Origin: Aldrovandia affinis
Taxonomy: Eukaryota > Chordata > Actinopteri > Notacanthiformes > Halosauridae
Reading direction: 5' to 3'
DNA: 64,000 bases
Assembly (NCBI GenBank): GCA_029706075.1
Contig: JAINUG010000325.1
Location: forward strand, 434,001 to 498,000
Every line of letters begins with the position of its first letter. The stretch's first letter is position 1. The notes beneath the pieces are model-generated. The model searched no databases, was not told the DNA's origin, and worked only from the letters and a program-made list of their open reading frames with translations. This document shows positions 32,774-39,400 of this stretch, piece by piece. Made by a program: the position numbers and the translations under genes.

Positions 32774-34583
32774 CGTGCACACACACCCAACCACCCACCC
32801 ACACACACACACACCATCCCACCCACCCCCACACACACACACACAGACACACACACTTACACGCAGACGCGCACACACACACACGCACATTCTGGAGCTT
32901 TGTAGACTATGGAGGTAAAAGCATTTCAATTCAGTTGTGTTACTATGTTTTTGGTGTATGGATTCAGTCTAGCAATACATTCAATCATTCAGTAAAGGTG
33001 GAATCATCTGTATAAATTGTAAATGATTAGCGCATTCTGTACCATTGAATAGCAATTCTAGACATTATTAGCGAAAGGAAAACATCTAAATCTTATTGTG
33101 TCCTCAAACTAAAACTAAACTTGCAGGATAATTAACAAAACTTCCCATGTAATTTACACCTTCAATAAATAAGCAAACAACCAAACCATATCCAGACAGC
33201 TATGACCTATTGTGACATATGCACTAGCTTTTTAAGTAAGATCTGATCATTTATTCATGGCCTAGAGAGGTCTGAGAGAACGTGCGGCATCAATCAATGG
33301 GTTTTACTGGCAATGATACCAGTGGAGGAAAGAAATGCTTCTTTCATATGGGAGAGAAACTCACAGCACACACCTAAACTAACAAACTACATTCTTTTTC
33401 CACAATATGCAGGCCTGGTTTCCACATTGTTACTGTATTTGGAAATATATATAGAATTATATATAGGGCTGCCGAGTTGCAAAGGTGTTTTTCCCCCTTA
33501 ATTACTGCTATAGAATTGATTTCTGAATTACAAAAACAGCACTTTTTACAATTAACTTTGCAGTTAACCATTTAAATGTGTGTGTTTATTTATGTACTGT
33601 ATGTATTTCCAATAGCAGCAGTGAGTATAGAGTATATAAGGTCAGAAATACCTCCTCTTACTCTCCTGAATGAACCTACCGCATTGGCTCAGAAAACCTC
33701 AACCACTCCTGCCTTCCCTGATAGGTGTAAATCACAGACTCAATTCTCAGTGCTTCTCATGGTGTACACAGTGACCAGTTCATAACCATAATGAAACGTC
33801 TGCACCCAGCACAGCACTCTCAATCATCGTAGATGAAGTAACATCAATGAGAGGACCCTGGGAGTCGTATGGAATTATGCACAATTTATAATACACCGCT
33901 CTATATGTACACAGTGTGCGTGCAACACACTCAGACTTGTCTATTTATAATAACCATTTTCCAAATGATACTTTGTAAAGGATCTTTATGTTAAATGCAA
34001 TGCAGATCTTAAAATTATAGGGTTCAATCTGACATTTTTGTCAAAAATGTGTTATTGACATGGAAATGCTTGTTGCTGTGTCTTTGTGCTATACAACAGG
34101 GTAAAAACATAAAATTACTTTTTTAAGCATGATAAAACTAAATTGGATGCACAAGAAAACTATGCAATGATATGGGAATTGAAAATGATAACGCTCGATA
34201 TCTCAAATCTATACTTTCTACAGATAGAACCCTATAATTCTAAGCTCTCGAAAAAATGACACAGACACGCAACTTGGTTACGGCATTAGAACACATGGTG
34301 AGGCCACACATTCAAAAATCAGTCCAGCAGAACGGCAAACTCACCAGCTCTGTGGCTCCGGCGTTAGCTGCTGGTGGAGTGCTACAGAGAAGCCGAAAAA
34401 GCTGCCCTCCTCCCCTTCCTTGGTCAGGGTGCCGGTGGTGTCCAGGTTGAACCCTGAACACAGGGGGGAGAGAGCCAGCACAGCACAGAAAGGAAGAAGC
34501 CAACGGACAAGGGACCCAGGTGAGAGAAGGGAGGCTGCCCCTCTCCGTGTGGGATGGGGTGACATTGCTGTCTGCAGGTACAT
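476..34583 (-). CDS. itga7: Integrin alpha-7, coding exons 1-16 (3' part of gene outside window)
   Basis: Laminin-binding integrin alpha chain: a single-pass plasma-membrane receptor that pairs with beta-1 and anchors muscle and other cells to laminin. Sixteen exons, all with GT/AG borders and consistent phases, encode a signal peptide, a mature start FNLD, the seven-bladed FG-GAP propeller and the beginning of the thigh/calf region. Diagnostic segments are '[11 protein letters not shown]', '[11 protein letters not shown]', '[12 protein letters not shown]' (typical of the alpha-3/6/7 group), '[19 protein letters not shown]' and three calcium loops, 'DLNRDGWTD', 'DLDQDGYGD' and 'DIDGNLFPD'. 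The X1/X2 exon pair restricts it to alpha-6 or alpha-7; '[20 protein letters not shown]' and '[12 protein letters not shown]' fit alpha-7 best, as does the adjacent bloc1s1. The visible part gives 741 codons with X1, 733 with X2 and 777 with both, from the first ATG. Human alpha-7 is about 1,140-1,180 residues, so roughly 400 lie to the left. Confidence 0.95.
781..896 (-). CDS. itga7: ITGA7 exon 15 (thigh-calf)
   Basis: Encodes '[20 protein letters not shown]' and [18 protein letters not shown], closely following human [19 protein letters not shown]. The cysteines of the thigh-calf 'genu' region are kept. Borders are ttgcag|GTT and AT|GTGAGT (phase 2). Confidence 0.93.
986..1126 (-). CDS. itga7: ITGA7 exon 14 (thigh domain)
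   Basis: A 47-codon, phase 0-0 exon encoding [20 protein letters not shown] and [20 protein letters not shown]. Human alpha-7 has ENVKDKLRAIVVTLSYSLQ at this place. Borders are attag|GAG and GAG|GTGAGT. Confidence 0.9.
1292..1461 (-). CDS. itga7: ITGA7 exon 13 (thigh domain)
   Basis: Encodes [40 protein letters not shown] and ending IVATLQLQ. It aligns with human 'YVLDADTDRRLRGQVPRVTF' and is less conserved than the propeller, as is usual for the thigh. Borders are gtgcag|CG and CAG|GTAGGG (phase 0). Confidence 0.9.
1818..1879 (-). CDS. itga7: ITGA7 exon 12 (thigh domain)
   Basis: A 62-base exon encoding '[20 protein letters not shown]', matching human VCVDLRVCFSYIAVPSSYSP. The acceptor tttctcag lies only 23 bases from the end of a Tc1-like element filling much of intron 11. 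The donor A|GTGAGT is phase 1. Confidence 0.92.
1903..2754 (-). mobile_element. Tc1-like element with nested SINE, ITGA7 intron 11
   Basis: A TA flanks each side (1901-1902 and 2755-2756). The ends are inverted: the left begins CACAGTGCCCCAAGTCTACA and the right, read inward, CAGAGTGCCCCTTTAAAGTC then TACACCCC. Between them 2110-2299 resembles the antisense of a Tc1 transposase ('LELEQFCKEEWAK'-type region) without an open frame. A SINE at 2300-2695 splits it; removing the SINE and one target copy leaves about 447 bases, a non-autonomous copy. The left end lies 23 bases from the acceptor of exon 12. Confidence 0.8.
2300..2695 (-). mobile_element. tRNA-derived SINE inserted in the Tc1-like element
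   Basis: Read on the minus strand, the head at 2695-2580 has an A-box-like TAGCGTAGCAGTG and a B box GGTTCGAAACC. The tail reads AATAGAGGGTATAATTGGCT and ends in an A-rich stretch near 2300. It is flanked by a perfect 9-base duplication CAGGTTTTC (2291-2299 and 2696-2704), as expected for LINE-driven insertion. The same tail recurs at 61318-61400, and an internally deleted relative lies at 21425-21530. Confidence 0.8.
2755..2781. repeat. (TA)n microsatellite at transposon edge
   Basis: About 13 TA units start exactly at the TA target duplicate of the Tc1-like element, suggesting that the insertion site seeded or landed in the repeat. Confidence 0.9.
2888..2983 (-). CDS. itga7: ITGA7 exon 11: propeller-thigh junction
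   Basis: Encodes [20 protein letters not shown] followed by [12 protein letters not shown]. The RP-x-I-x-V motif that ends every integrin alpha propeller appears here as HPVIHV. Phases 2 to 2. It is below the length of an obvious open frame and was placed by phase and homology. Confidence 0.92.
3263..3390 (-). CDS. itga7: ITGA7 exon 10: propeller blade 7
   Basis: Encodes [20 protein letters not shown] followed by [20 protein letters not shown], the last FG-GAP blade with the third calcium loop. Borders are cccag|GTG and AG|GTGAGA (phase 2). Confidence 0.94.
3510..3598 (-). CDS. itga7: ITGA7 exon 9
   Basis: An 89-base exon encoding '[20 protein letters not shown]' and [10 protein letters not shown], with FG-GAP and calcium-loop residues of blade 6. 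Human alpha-7 reads [20 protein letters not shown] here. Borders are ttcag|AC and CAG|GTGAGA (phase 0). Confidence 0.95.
3654..3850 (-). mobile_element. Degenerate SINE-like fragment, ITGA7 intron 8
   Basis: The left end reads TTTTTCTCCCAATTTGGAAT, a tail motif shared with cyprinid and other teleost tRNA SINEs and close to the tail of the SINE at 2300-2695. The right part on the minus strand has a worn B-box-like GGTATGAAATC. No target duplication was found. The rest of the 700-base intron shows nothing. Confidence 0.45.
4299..4492 (-). CDS. itga7: ITGA7 exon 8: propeller blade 5
   Basis: Encodes [40 protein letters not shown] and [20 protein letters not shown], ending in the calcium loop DLDQDGYG. 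The preserved 'GGAVYVYLN' and 'LNGT.DSMFG' match alpha-7 and alpha-6. Borders are cacag|C and G|GTAGGT (phase 1). Confidence 0.95.
4493..4997. repeat. ITGA7 intron 7 with GGAA microsatellite
   Basis: A (GGAA)n run at 4541-4564 sits in a purine-rich stretch close to the exon 8 acceptor, where it reads TTCC on the sense strand and may act as the pyrimidine tract. Nothing else is visible. Confidence 0.8.
4998..5205 (-). CDS. itga7: ITGA7 exon 7: propeller blade 4
   Basis: Encodes [18 protein letters not shown], '[19 protein letters not shown]', [19 protein letters not shown] and [10 protein letters not shown]. The final DLNRDG begins the first calcium-binding loop, finished by WTD in exon 8. 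Borders are cgcag|GG and GG|GTGAGA (phase 2). Confidence 0.95.
5361..5502. repeat. Inverted repeat (fold-back), ITGA7 intron 6
   Basis: Arms of about 38 bases, 5361-5399 and 5464-5502, share AATTCCATTTCAA and AATTCAGGAAATGAA in opposite orientation around an AT-rich spacer. It resembles small AT-rich fish repeats of the AATTGAATT type. Related AATTCAATT-rich patches occur at 18740-18815 and 58845-58905. Confidence 0.6.
5920..6090 (-). mobile_element. tRNA/core SINE (V-SINE-like), family B
   Basis: Read on the minus strand it has GGCATAGAGGTAAAAGAG (A box), TTCAATTCCCAGATGAGGCA (B box) and then CCTGAGCAAGGTACTTAAC, the conserved core also present at 52693-52876 and 53505-53725. It ends AATGTAAG near 5920. 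This is an old, clearly diverged copy. Confidence 0.7.
7576..7940 (+). mobile_element. Truncated Tc1/mariner-like element end
   Basis: Starts after TA with CAGTGGGTATAAAAAGTATT then CACCCC, a typical fish Tc1 terminal sequence. It continues through non-coding interior ending near GATCCCATAAAG. No matching right terminus is visible, so the copy is truncated or internally rearranged. No transposase frame. Confidence 0.65.
9720..9827 (-). CDS. itga7: ITGA7 alternative exon X2
   Basis: A 36-codon exon, also phase 1 at both ends, encoding [20 protein letters not shown] and ending AQNSYLG. It corresponds to human 'LLFVTNIDSSDPDQLVYKTL'. The conserved core is LLF..., LVYKTL and NSYLG. It is slightly shorter than the human 40-codon exon. 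A roughly 85-base polypyrimidine tract (sense strand) directly precedes its acceptor. The donor G|GTTTGT is weaker than the others in the gene, as expected for a regulated exon. Confidence 0.93.
9828..10477 (-). promoter_or_regulatory. ITGA7 intron 5: long polypyrimidine tract before X2
   Basis: On the sense (minus) strand, 9925 down to 9835 is almost pure C/T: CTCTCTCTCTCTCCCTCACT, then CCC/TCT blocks to the ggcccccag acceptor. Tracts of this kind bind PTB and govern mutually exclusive exons in other genes. Here its use is inferred from position between X1 and X2. The rest of the intron is unremarkable. Confidence 0.5.
10478..10609 (-). CDS. itga7: ITGA7 alternative exon X1
   Basis: A 44-codon exon with phase 1 on both sides, so it can be skipped or joined without a frame change. 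It encodes [20 protein letters not shown] and then '[20 protein letters not shown]', matching the mammalian segment ending 'DDGPYEAGGEKEQDPRLIPV'. In mammals X1 and X2 are alternative inserts between propeller blades 3 and 4 and change laminin-isoform preference. The acceptor is ttccag, with a long TG-repeat tract (sense strand) just upstream. The donor is G|GTACGG. Confidence 0.93.
10640..10800. repeat. CA/TG microsatellite upstream of exon X1
   Basis: Imperfect (CA)n that reads (TG)n, i.e. UG-rich RNA, on the ITGA7 sense strand. It begins about 30 bases upstream of the X1 acceptor. UG repeats are binding sites for CELF and TDP-43 proteins, so it could influence X1 choice; that role is inferred. 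Confidence 0.85.
11118..11939 (+). mobile_element. Harbinger-like element encoding only a Myb/SANT protein
   Basis: The left end TGACTACGTTTACATGCACA is matched at the right, in reverse, by TGACTACGTTTACATGCACA. Palindromic similarity leaks a few bases outward (ACAATGACT), so the exact border and target duplication are uncertain. Short inverted motifs (CGGAATAT/ATATTCCG) recur inside both ends. No DDE transposase is present. The single open frame is a Myb-like DNA-binding protein, the second protein typical of PIF/Harbinger elements. Confidence 0.65.
11433..11708 (+). CDS. Myb/SANT-like DNA-binding protein of a Harbinger-like element (91 aa)
   Basis: An uninterrupted 91-residue frame, [20 protein letters not shown]..., with the trihelical spacing W-x-E-x-E/T near residues 12-16, [20 protein letters not shown] (44-63) and VKHRWKTL (64-71). 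This matches the Myb_DNA-bind_4 / MADF-like domain of the accessory protein encoded by PIF/Harbinger transposons, which helps bring the transposase to DNA. It ends soon after the domain (YIMM), so it is shorter than usual accessory proteins (about 200-300 residues). Expression is unknown. The intact frame may reflect a young age or chance. Confidence 0.6.
   Translation: MAKSTQKSNHFWSEDETNLCIQIMKDLNIMEYIDGRKHRNSDIFKRVCDKLKEAGFVRTADQVKHRWKTLTFSSAMVEDVNENECSCYIMM
12175..12590. repeat. Tandem repeat of about 80-110 bases inside the hAT element
   Basis: About five imperfect units share AACAGCGCTT(C/G)(A/G)GAATT, AATTTGTAA(A/C)TGAGTTAAT and GCGCTGCCTTG. The array lies between the Harbinger-like insertion and the right hAT end. 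Confidence 0.75.
13319..13372. repeat. (CA)n microsatellite, ITGA7 intron 4
   Basis: About 25 CA units, followed by degenerate CA-rich sequence to 13410. From there to 14248 the intron shows no feature I recognise. Confidence 0.95.
14249..14480. mobile_element. Small inverted-repeat element (MITE) next to exon 4 donor
   Basis: The left end AGATCTGTGTCAAATACGTA and the right end read in reverse, AGATCTGGGTCAAATACTTA, define a 232-base element common in type to teleost 'CAGATCTGGGTCAAATAC' repeats. It stops 30 bases inside intron 4 from the exon 4 donor. A second, worn copy lies at about 19120-19315. Confidence 0.75.
14510..14765 (-). CDS. itga7: ITGA7 exon 4: propeller blade 2-3
   Basis: Encodes [14 protein letters not shown], '[20 protein letters not shown]', '[18 protein letters not shown]' and '[12 protein letters not shown]', a block very close to mammalian alpha-7. 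It starts after tcgag and ends AAAG|GTAAGG in phase 1. The donor lies 30 bases from a small inverted-repeat element in intron 4. Confidence 0.95.
14766..15117 (-). other. ITGA7 intron 3, nothing recognised
   Basis: 350 bases of unique AT-rich sequence with ordinary splice borders; no repeat or motif stands out. Confidence 0.6.
15118..15197 (-). CDS. itga7: ITGA7 exon 3
   Basis: An 80-base exon encoding '[20 protein letters not shown]' followed by IGGKVV, the end of propeller blade 1 and start of blade 2. Its acceptor is acag|TAG and its donor GTG|GTGAGTG (phase 0). It is too short to show as a long open frame. It was placed by homology to the human segment KENQWLGVSVRSQGPGGK and by exact phase fit to both neighbours. 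Confidence 0.9.
15377..15504 (-). CDS. itga7: ITGA7 exon 2
   Basis: Begins after ctgcag and completes the split W codon to read '[11 protein letters not shown]'. It continues with '[20 protein letters not shown]' and ends G|GTGAGG (phase 1). Two cysteines match the first disulfide of the alpha-6/7 propeller. An 18.8-kb first intron separates it from exon 1. Confidence 0.93.
17036..17190. repeat. (CA)n microsatellite cluster, intron 1
   Basis: A long (CA)n run at about 17036-17092, then interrupted CA-rich sequence to 17190. Further runs are at 17350-17398 and 17616-17657. The translated CVCV/HTHT frames here are artefacts. Confidence 0.95.
19120..19315. mobile_element. Second copy of the AGATCTGTGTCAAATAC MITE
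   Basis: Shares GATCCCTGA(G/A)AAT(C/G)TTCA, ATATTGGTGAAAACAGATGT and AAGTATTTGA(C/G)CCA(G/A)ATC with the element at 14249-14480, in the same order. The left end is badly worn. Confidence 0.65.
20762..20945. repeat. Degenerate CA-rich tract
   Basis: ACACAC units mixed with ACAAAC and ACATGC; a decayed microsatellite in intron 1. Confidence 0.8.
21425..21530 (-). mobile_element. Fragment of the SINE family seen at 2300-2695
   Basis: Shares TACCCTCTATT(G/T)ATT on the tail side and CCCCCTCCCCCTGGGG plus GACAGCCA on the body side. The intervening part is deleted and no tRNA head remains. Confidence 0.5.
22293..22343. repeat. (CA)n microsatellite, intron 1
   Basis: About 16 pure CA units followed by short interrupted CA. 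Confidence 0.95.
23080..23400. promoter_or_regulatory. Candidate conserved non-coding element, intron 1
   Basis: About 320 bases of unique, higher-complexity, CpG-containing sequence between AT-rich flanks. It has an E-box CCACCTGC, TTTATT/TTTATTCATC homeobox-like AT cores and several GATA-type TTATC motifs. It has no open frame and no sign of a repeat. Whether it is conserved cannot be judged from one genome. Confidence 0.25.
23634..23879. repeat. Imperfect TG repeat, intron 1
   Basis: (TG)n with frequent AGAGAG and GTGAG interruptions. Internal blocks such as GAGAGAGCGTGTGAGTGTG recur, so part is a short minisatellite. Confidence 0.9.
25213..25531. mobile_element. hAT-type fold-back MITE
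   Basis: A near-perfect palindrome: CAGGGGTGCACATAAGTGGT at the left is repeated in reverse at the right end, and the arms (about 155 bases each) meet near 25375. It is flanked by ATTATAAG (25205-25212) and GTTATAAG (25532-25539), an 8-base duplication with one mismatch, as made by hAT transposases. It has no coding capacity. Confidence 0.85.
26665..27193 (-). repeat. LTR (3' copy by orientation)
   Basis: 529 bases, matching 29404-29958 along its whole length with small gaps. On the minus strand it begins TGTGGCATCCCAAGG and ends AGTGGCACTACA. Confidence 0.85.
27194..29403 (-). other. Interior of the LTR element: coiled-coil, gag-like reading frames (fossil)
   Basis: The minus-strand frames are rich in E, K, Q, L and R in heptad-like order (e.g. 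[20 protein letters not shown] at about 28390), include a basic stretch near 27650-27750, and contain one CX2CX4HX4C pattern near 29140. This composition suits a gag-like or captured coiled-coil protein. The frame is interrupted; it is treated as a fossil and not assembled. Its relation to any host coiled-coil gene is unknown. Confidence 0.5.
29404..29958 (-). repeat. LTR (5' copy by orientation)
   Basis: 555 bases, the partner of 26665-27193. It is slightly longer because of short insertions, including a repeated GCTTGCCACTTGCC-type stretch near 29715-29745. Confidence 0.85.
31863..31979. repeat. Short inverted repeat, intron 1
   Basis: Arms of about 28 bases (31863-31890 and 31951-31979) share TATTTTAACTTA and AAGCCAATGA in opposite orientation. 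It is a possible remnant fold-back element. Confidence 0.55.
32187..32415. repeat. Local direct duplication, copy 1
   Basis: About 230 bases, including TAGCAATTCTAGACATTATT and CGGACAGCTATGACC, are repeated in the same order at 33011-33242 with roughly 85-90% identity by eye. Copy 1 contains CAGTAATTCACAGTAAATAT where copy 2 has a different filler. Confidence 0.8.
32731..32888. repeat. (CA)n tract with CCCACC interruptions
   Basis: A CA microsatellite broken by CAACCACCCACC and CATCCCACC blocks, lying between the two local duplicates. Confidence 0.9.
33011..33242. repeat. Local direct duplication, copy 2
   Basis: Partner of 32187-32415. The 600 bases between them include the CA-rich tract at 32731-32888. 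No such repeat occurs elsewhere in the window, so a local tandem duplication is likelier than two transposon copies. Confidence 0.8.
34345..34583 (-). CDS. itga7: ITGA7 exon 1: signal peptide and first propeller strand
   Basis: Two in-frame ATGs are possible, at 34583 and 34565. The second gives a compact signal peptide, MSPHPTRR followed by the hydrophobic run [17 protein letters not shown], before the mature start FNLD; both ATGs have G at -3. The exon then encodes '[19 protein letters not shown]' and ends in TG|GTGAGT (phase 2). The first FG-GAP repeat is completed by exon 2. Confidence 0.92.
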
Positions 34584-34967
34584 TCCCAGAGAAGGTTCCG
34601 CTAGAGGAGAGTCAGGAGCGTATTTCTAATTTGGCTCTGGTGCCTAGGAAGGGCTGAGGGGTGTGGGGGCAGTCTGCTGGAAGCCTTTCCCTTCTTCTTC
34701 TCCTTATTCTTCCTGAGATAAGTCTCTTGTTCCTACCCTCCTTTTTCTCTCTCTCCCTCTGTTTGTTGCTGTCAGGCTGAGAAACAGCCTGAGAAAATGT
34801 GTCTGTGTGTGAGCTGGTGCGCCCGTGTGTGTGTGTGTGTGTGTCTCCCCCTCTCTACTCCCTGCCTCTGTGACTGAGAGAGACAGAGGACAAGTGCCTT
34901 GAATAGCCCACTCACTCCTCCCCTCCTCTCTCTCTCTCTCTCTCTCTCTCTCAGCTGACATCAACAC
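34584..34967 (-). promoter_or_regulatory. ITGA7 upstream / 5' UTR region with GA and CA tracts
   Basis: The region before exon 1 (sense = minus) contains a CCCCACACCCC Sp1/KLF-like box near 34662-34672, a TG run at about 34825-34844, and a perfect (CT)n run at 34926-34952, which reads (GA)n in the gene's sense strand. I see no convincing TATA box, so the exact start is unknown. Confidence 0.3.
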
Positions 34968-35841
34968 TCAGGAGACCACTGCCAAAATACCAGGCAGCGC
35001 TGTCAAGATACTTGGAAGCATTTGTAAAGGATTTCAATGGGGGGGAAGAATAGAGAACAGTTTTTTTAACCATTGAAAGCATTCATTCGCCCAGTGGTGG
35101 CCTCAGAAACAGCCATTATGGGTGCAGGGCTGAGACACAGCAGAGAAAGTAATTAAAGAAAGAGAAGAGAGATGGGGAGAGAAGGAAAGAGAGCGATAGG
35201 AAAATGTACAGCTGACTTGGGAGATGCTGAATGGCTTTTTCTAGGTCTCTGAAGTCTGGGCTAGAGTCCCATGTCCAGATAATGTTTGGTGATGTGGAAC
35301 TAACCTTTATGACAATCAAAGCTGTAATGTGCACAGCGACCCATAAACCAGAGAGTACTGGATTTGCTGTCCTGGCTTCGAAGGCAGAGAGAACATGCAC
35401 TGGGACAGACAAAGAGAGAAAAGTTGAGGGGATTCCAATCATAAGTATAATGATGCATAATGAATACATGAAGGCATAATAGCTGAAAAAATGGAACAAT
35501 ATGAAATGTGACCAAATTAAGTCTTCCCTGTAGCAAGTTTACATGCATTAATTCCTGTCTGATTCCACCTTGCAAGATGGTGGGAGGCTGACAGTACAGC
35601 ATATCCCACCCAAGAGACTGCACAACAGTGAGACTAACCAGCTACAGAAGGAAGGGTCACATCCTGTGGCCAGGTCCTGCCCACAGCCTACTGTATCAAA
35701 ATCATCCTACAAGGGACACAAAGCACACACATACATACACACACACGTTTTCACTCACATACACACACACACACACACTCTCTCACATACACATACACAC
35801 ACAAACACAAACACACACTCTCACACACACTCACTCCCTCT

Positions 35842-35891
<50 letters not shown>

Positions 35892-36173
35892 CTCTCACAC
35901 ATACACACACATGGACACACACACACTCTCACATACACGCACACACACACGCATACACACAAACTTTTCCACACATTCACAAACACACATGCAAGCACAC
36001 ACATTGCATCGCTCACATTGTGGGAAAGTTGGCCAGCAGCTGTTGGGATCTGACTGGCTTCTGATTTCTGGCACAGATTTCTCCCTCCCTCTGTTTCCCA
36101 GCACAGCTGTCACTCGCGCGCTCCCAGCACCCTCCCCCTCCCCTTCTTTCAACTGAAAGCAAAGCGTACCACA
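34968..36173. repeat. Intergenic: large CA-rich repeat field
   Basis: 35725-36004 is a complex (CA)n/(CT) field with repeated CTCTCACA and ACACACAC blocks. 34968-35724 shows nothing recognisable except purine-rich sequence near 35150-35200. The many HTHT frames are artefacts. Confidence 0.85.
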
Positions 36174-36181
36174 GTTTAGAC

Positions 36182-36482
36182 CGGTGATTCCCAAACTGTG
36201 AGCTGTGGGAGGGGTTGTGTTGCGGGATGACACATGAAAGAAAATGTACTTACTGCATGTTATGGACTTTCCATTGGCATTTACACCATTAAACACTGCA
36301 CCGGTTACATGCACGTAACTAGCTAGTGTAATTGCAGTGTAAATGCAGTTGCTTTGACATGTTAAAAAAATCATTTTAGTTTCATATGTGAACATATGTC
36401 ATGCTCCATTTTAGGGGTGGGTCACAGAAAATGCATTCATTCATTAATTGGGTGGTCGGTTCAGGATGTTTGGAAGCCCCTG
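36182..36482. mobile_element. hAT-like element (GATTCCCAAACTGTG type)
   Basis: The left end CGGTGATTCCCAAACTGTGA and the right end, in reverse, CAGGGGCTTCCAAACATC match the ends of the element at 49308-49595. Flanks GTTTAGAC and CGCTAGAC agree at 5 of 8 bases, compatible with a worn 8-base duplication. Non-coding. Confidence 0.6.
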
Positions 36483-36490
36483 CGCTAGAC

Positions 36491-39400
36491 TAGAGATCCA
36501 GAGACCCGCTGCCGTCACACCAGCCGAAGGGAGGGCCCGGCCCGCCCCTGGTCTGCTTCCCACACTGGCAGATCTTTGCGGTGCCGCTCCTGTGTTAATA
36601 GGCATGTTTAACACACAGAGCAAAGCCCCAATGGGGGGCCACGCTGGGCTTGCTGGAACTGCCCTCTGCTGCCCTGGTGTGGCGGGAAGATAGCAATGAC
36701 CGCACGTTGCCTCACGCTCTCTCCTCTCAAGGAAATCTGCAGGTTCAAAAGGTTCAGATTGATGTCCTGCAGAAAGGGGACGATGCCTGTTCATGTGATT
36801 TCCATGCCATAGTATCAATCTATCATCTTCTGTTTTGGAAAAGAATTACATAGATATCGGTCTCAAGCTGTGGTGTTAAGAGAAAGCACAACTGAAGTTT
36901 TGTCCCAGAATACTTGCAATTTCTAAAAAACATCTCATGCATAGATGTCACTTAGGCTGTTATTCTTAAGGGTGGGTCTGATATATACATATATATACGC
37001 TGTATATATATATATGCATTTCTACAGGGTCATTGTATTATCCAGTATGGTGAAACACTTCACTTACAGCATACCGGAGTTGCTTTCCAAGAGCACGATT
37101 TGTTGTTCAAAGGATGCATGGGGATATACCACGCCTGCTACTTAATCAAGGAGATCTGGTACAGGAGTGGGGAGGAGGCAGTGGAAACTCTCCTGTGATC
37201 CAAATCAAATATAGGCACGAGAAACTCCGGACATATCCCCGCCTCCGCTCTGTTGCCATGTTGATGCTTTTTGTCCCAAACGGCTAGCTATTTACACGAG
37301 CTTACTGCATAAGGATAGACATCAATTTTAGAATAATCCAGCTGCCGTGGAACACACCTTCAGAGAGAATGACTGGAATTCACACAGTTCTAACATGTTG
37401 TAGAACAGGCTGCTGCTAAGTAACCTGTTACCCTAAAAACCATGCAACATTTGAACAAAATTCCAAATGTTTCCCTCTTAATAAGGCATTTGTAACCGCT
37501 GGCTGGTCAAAGTTAATTCATGCTATATAAGAACCCCAAACGCAAATACGATACTTCAGATAAGGGAGAAATGTGGGAACGTGGTCACCTTTATCACTGG
37601 CAGGCATCATACTGTAATGAGTGGAGGGGTCATATCATTCAATCACTTTCACAAATATTGATTTTAAAAGCATGCCAGGTGCCCAAATTGACAATGAGTC
37701 TATGCACAAAGCAGAGCACAATGTTTTCTTTTTCATTCATTCTTCTAGGCTGTGTAGAGGAAGTGAGGAATTGCGTAGAGGAAGTGAGGAATTGCAGGCT
37801 GTAGTTTTGATTTGTGCTGCATTGTGTGGTCGAGATTCATGGCGTAATATTCAATTCTCCCATTGTGAAATTGACTTAACTCTTGAACAGAATCCATAAA
37901 AACAATAATGAAAAGTTGAGTCAATTGAATAGCTGTCCTGTGGTAGTCCTGCCTCTACCTTCAGTTGAACATTTAGCATGCCCCTTGCCAGTTAGATTAT
38001 CGATGATTTTCCAAATCAGTTTCCAATTTCCCTCGTTCATAATGTTAAAAAATAAGTAGGCCTTTGCTTCCCTTAGTTCTTCAGTACCATCTTCACTGTA
38101 CCCACACCCAGTCTGTCCAGTCCCACGGAGTCAGGATGTACCATCCGCAATCTCTGTTTCATGTCTGCAAAATGTCTTGTCATATACTGTGTATATTATA
38201 TAATCTCCGTCCTCGGGTCCAGAAGCATTTCTTCACCCTCATAAATATATGCAATCACAATCCACTTGCCGGTTCACATGGCTGCTTCCTTTCACTCCCC
38301 ATAGCTTGCAAATGTACCCAATTTACAAATGGATAACCATGACTGTCCCCTGCTTTGACCTGTCAACGGGGCAAGCGGCAGAAGGAATGATTTAGCACAG
38401 GTCCATAATAACAATGTAAATAGCTAAAGCTTTAAAGCTTTAAAACCTTCTTGTGTACCATATACTGTATGCATACACACATACTGTACAGGATAAAAAA
38501 ATTAATAAATGGAACTCAAACCTCCTGGGATCAGGAGGCAAATGGTGCGGGCTCTTAAATAAATGTATGGCAGCTTGGGCAGGCAGCCCAGAAAGCTGAA
38601 TAAAACCGGGGAGGCTGGGAGGGGAGGAACAATGGAAATGCCTGGGTGTACAGTGTGCTTGGCAAATCTGCTTTGACACCAGCACCCCCAACTCAAGAGC
38701 CCATTAGCAGTCCAGACCACACCCCAAGGAGAAAGGATATTTTTAGACGGTGCATCTTCAAAGGGGTCATTTCTTTCTCCGCCTGTCCTTTGGCCCCCTA
38801 CTGTAGATATTGCTGTAATCAGCACTATTGCTGTTATTGAATAATGCTTACGAGAGATGGTTGTGGGGCACATTACAGAATTACTGAATTACAGATATGC
38901 ACACTGCTGTCATGGGTTCCAAACCATGTGTCCCTGTGGTATTACATGCATTTATTTTTATTTTTTAACTTGATAGGCATTGCGTCAGACATGAATCTAT
39001 CTTTGCCTGTGTGCTTTAAAACAAGAGGCGAACAACTTTTATATAATGAATACCATATGTTTGGTATTATAAGGTGCTAGGCATGACACAGGATATGCAG
39101 ATAGAGCTCCAAACAGACAGGTGATTAACTATATAGCTACTGGTGCTCAGTGTGGTGTGCAGCAACAATCCTTTAGACAGTACAGAGATTTCAGTCAGCA
39201 AGTGGTTTACTGGAAAGATTTACCACTGGGGCGTCCTTTGGCTTCTTGTGAAGGGTCAGTCTGCGGCTTGCGTGCACGAGGATGTATCGCTTCTGGGCCT
39301 CTGCCAGGTGAAGCCCTTCTCTGAAAAAGGACGCAGTTAGGAGGAATGTTGGCCCATATCGGGTGAACTGGAAGGTGATGGGTGCCTCCGTGGGGTCTTC

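Larger units (their letters stand above)
15505..34344 (-). other. ITGA7 intron 1 (18.8 kb)
   Basis: Stretches of the intron that I could not assign: 15505-17035, with several CAGCTG E-boxes around 16340-16560 of the kind used by myogenic factors; 17660-19120; 19316-22290; 23890-25212; 25532-26660; 29963-32186; and 33245-34344. They contain scattered short CA runs and no convincing exon or RNA gene. At 30080-30145 a short plus-strand LINE tail ends in (GATT)n. Confidence 0.5.
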
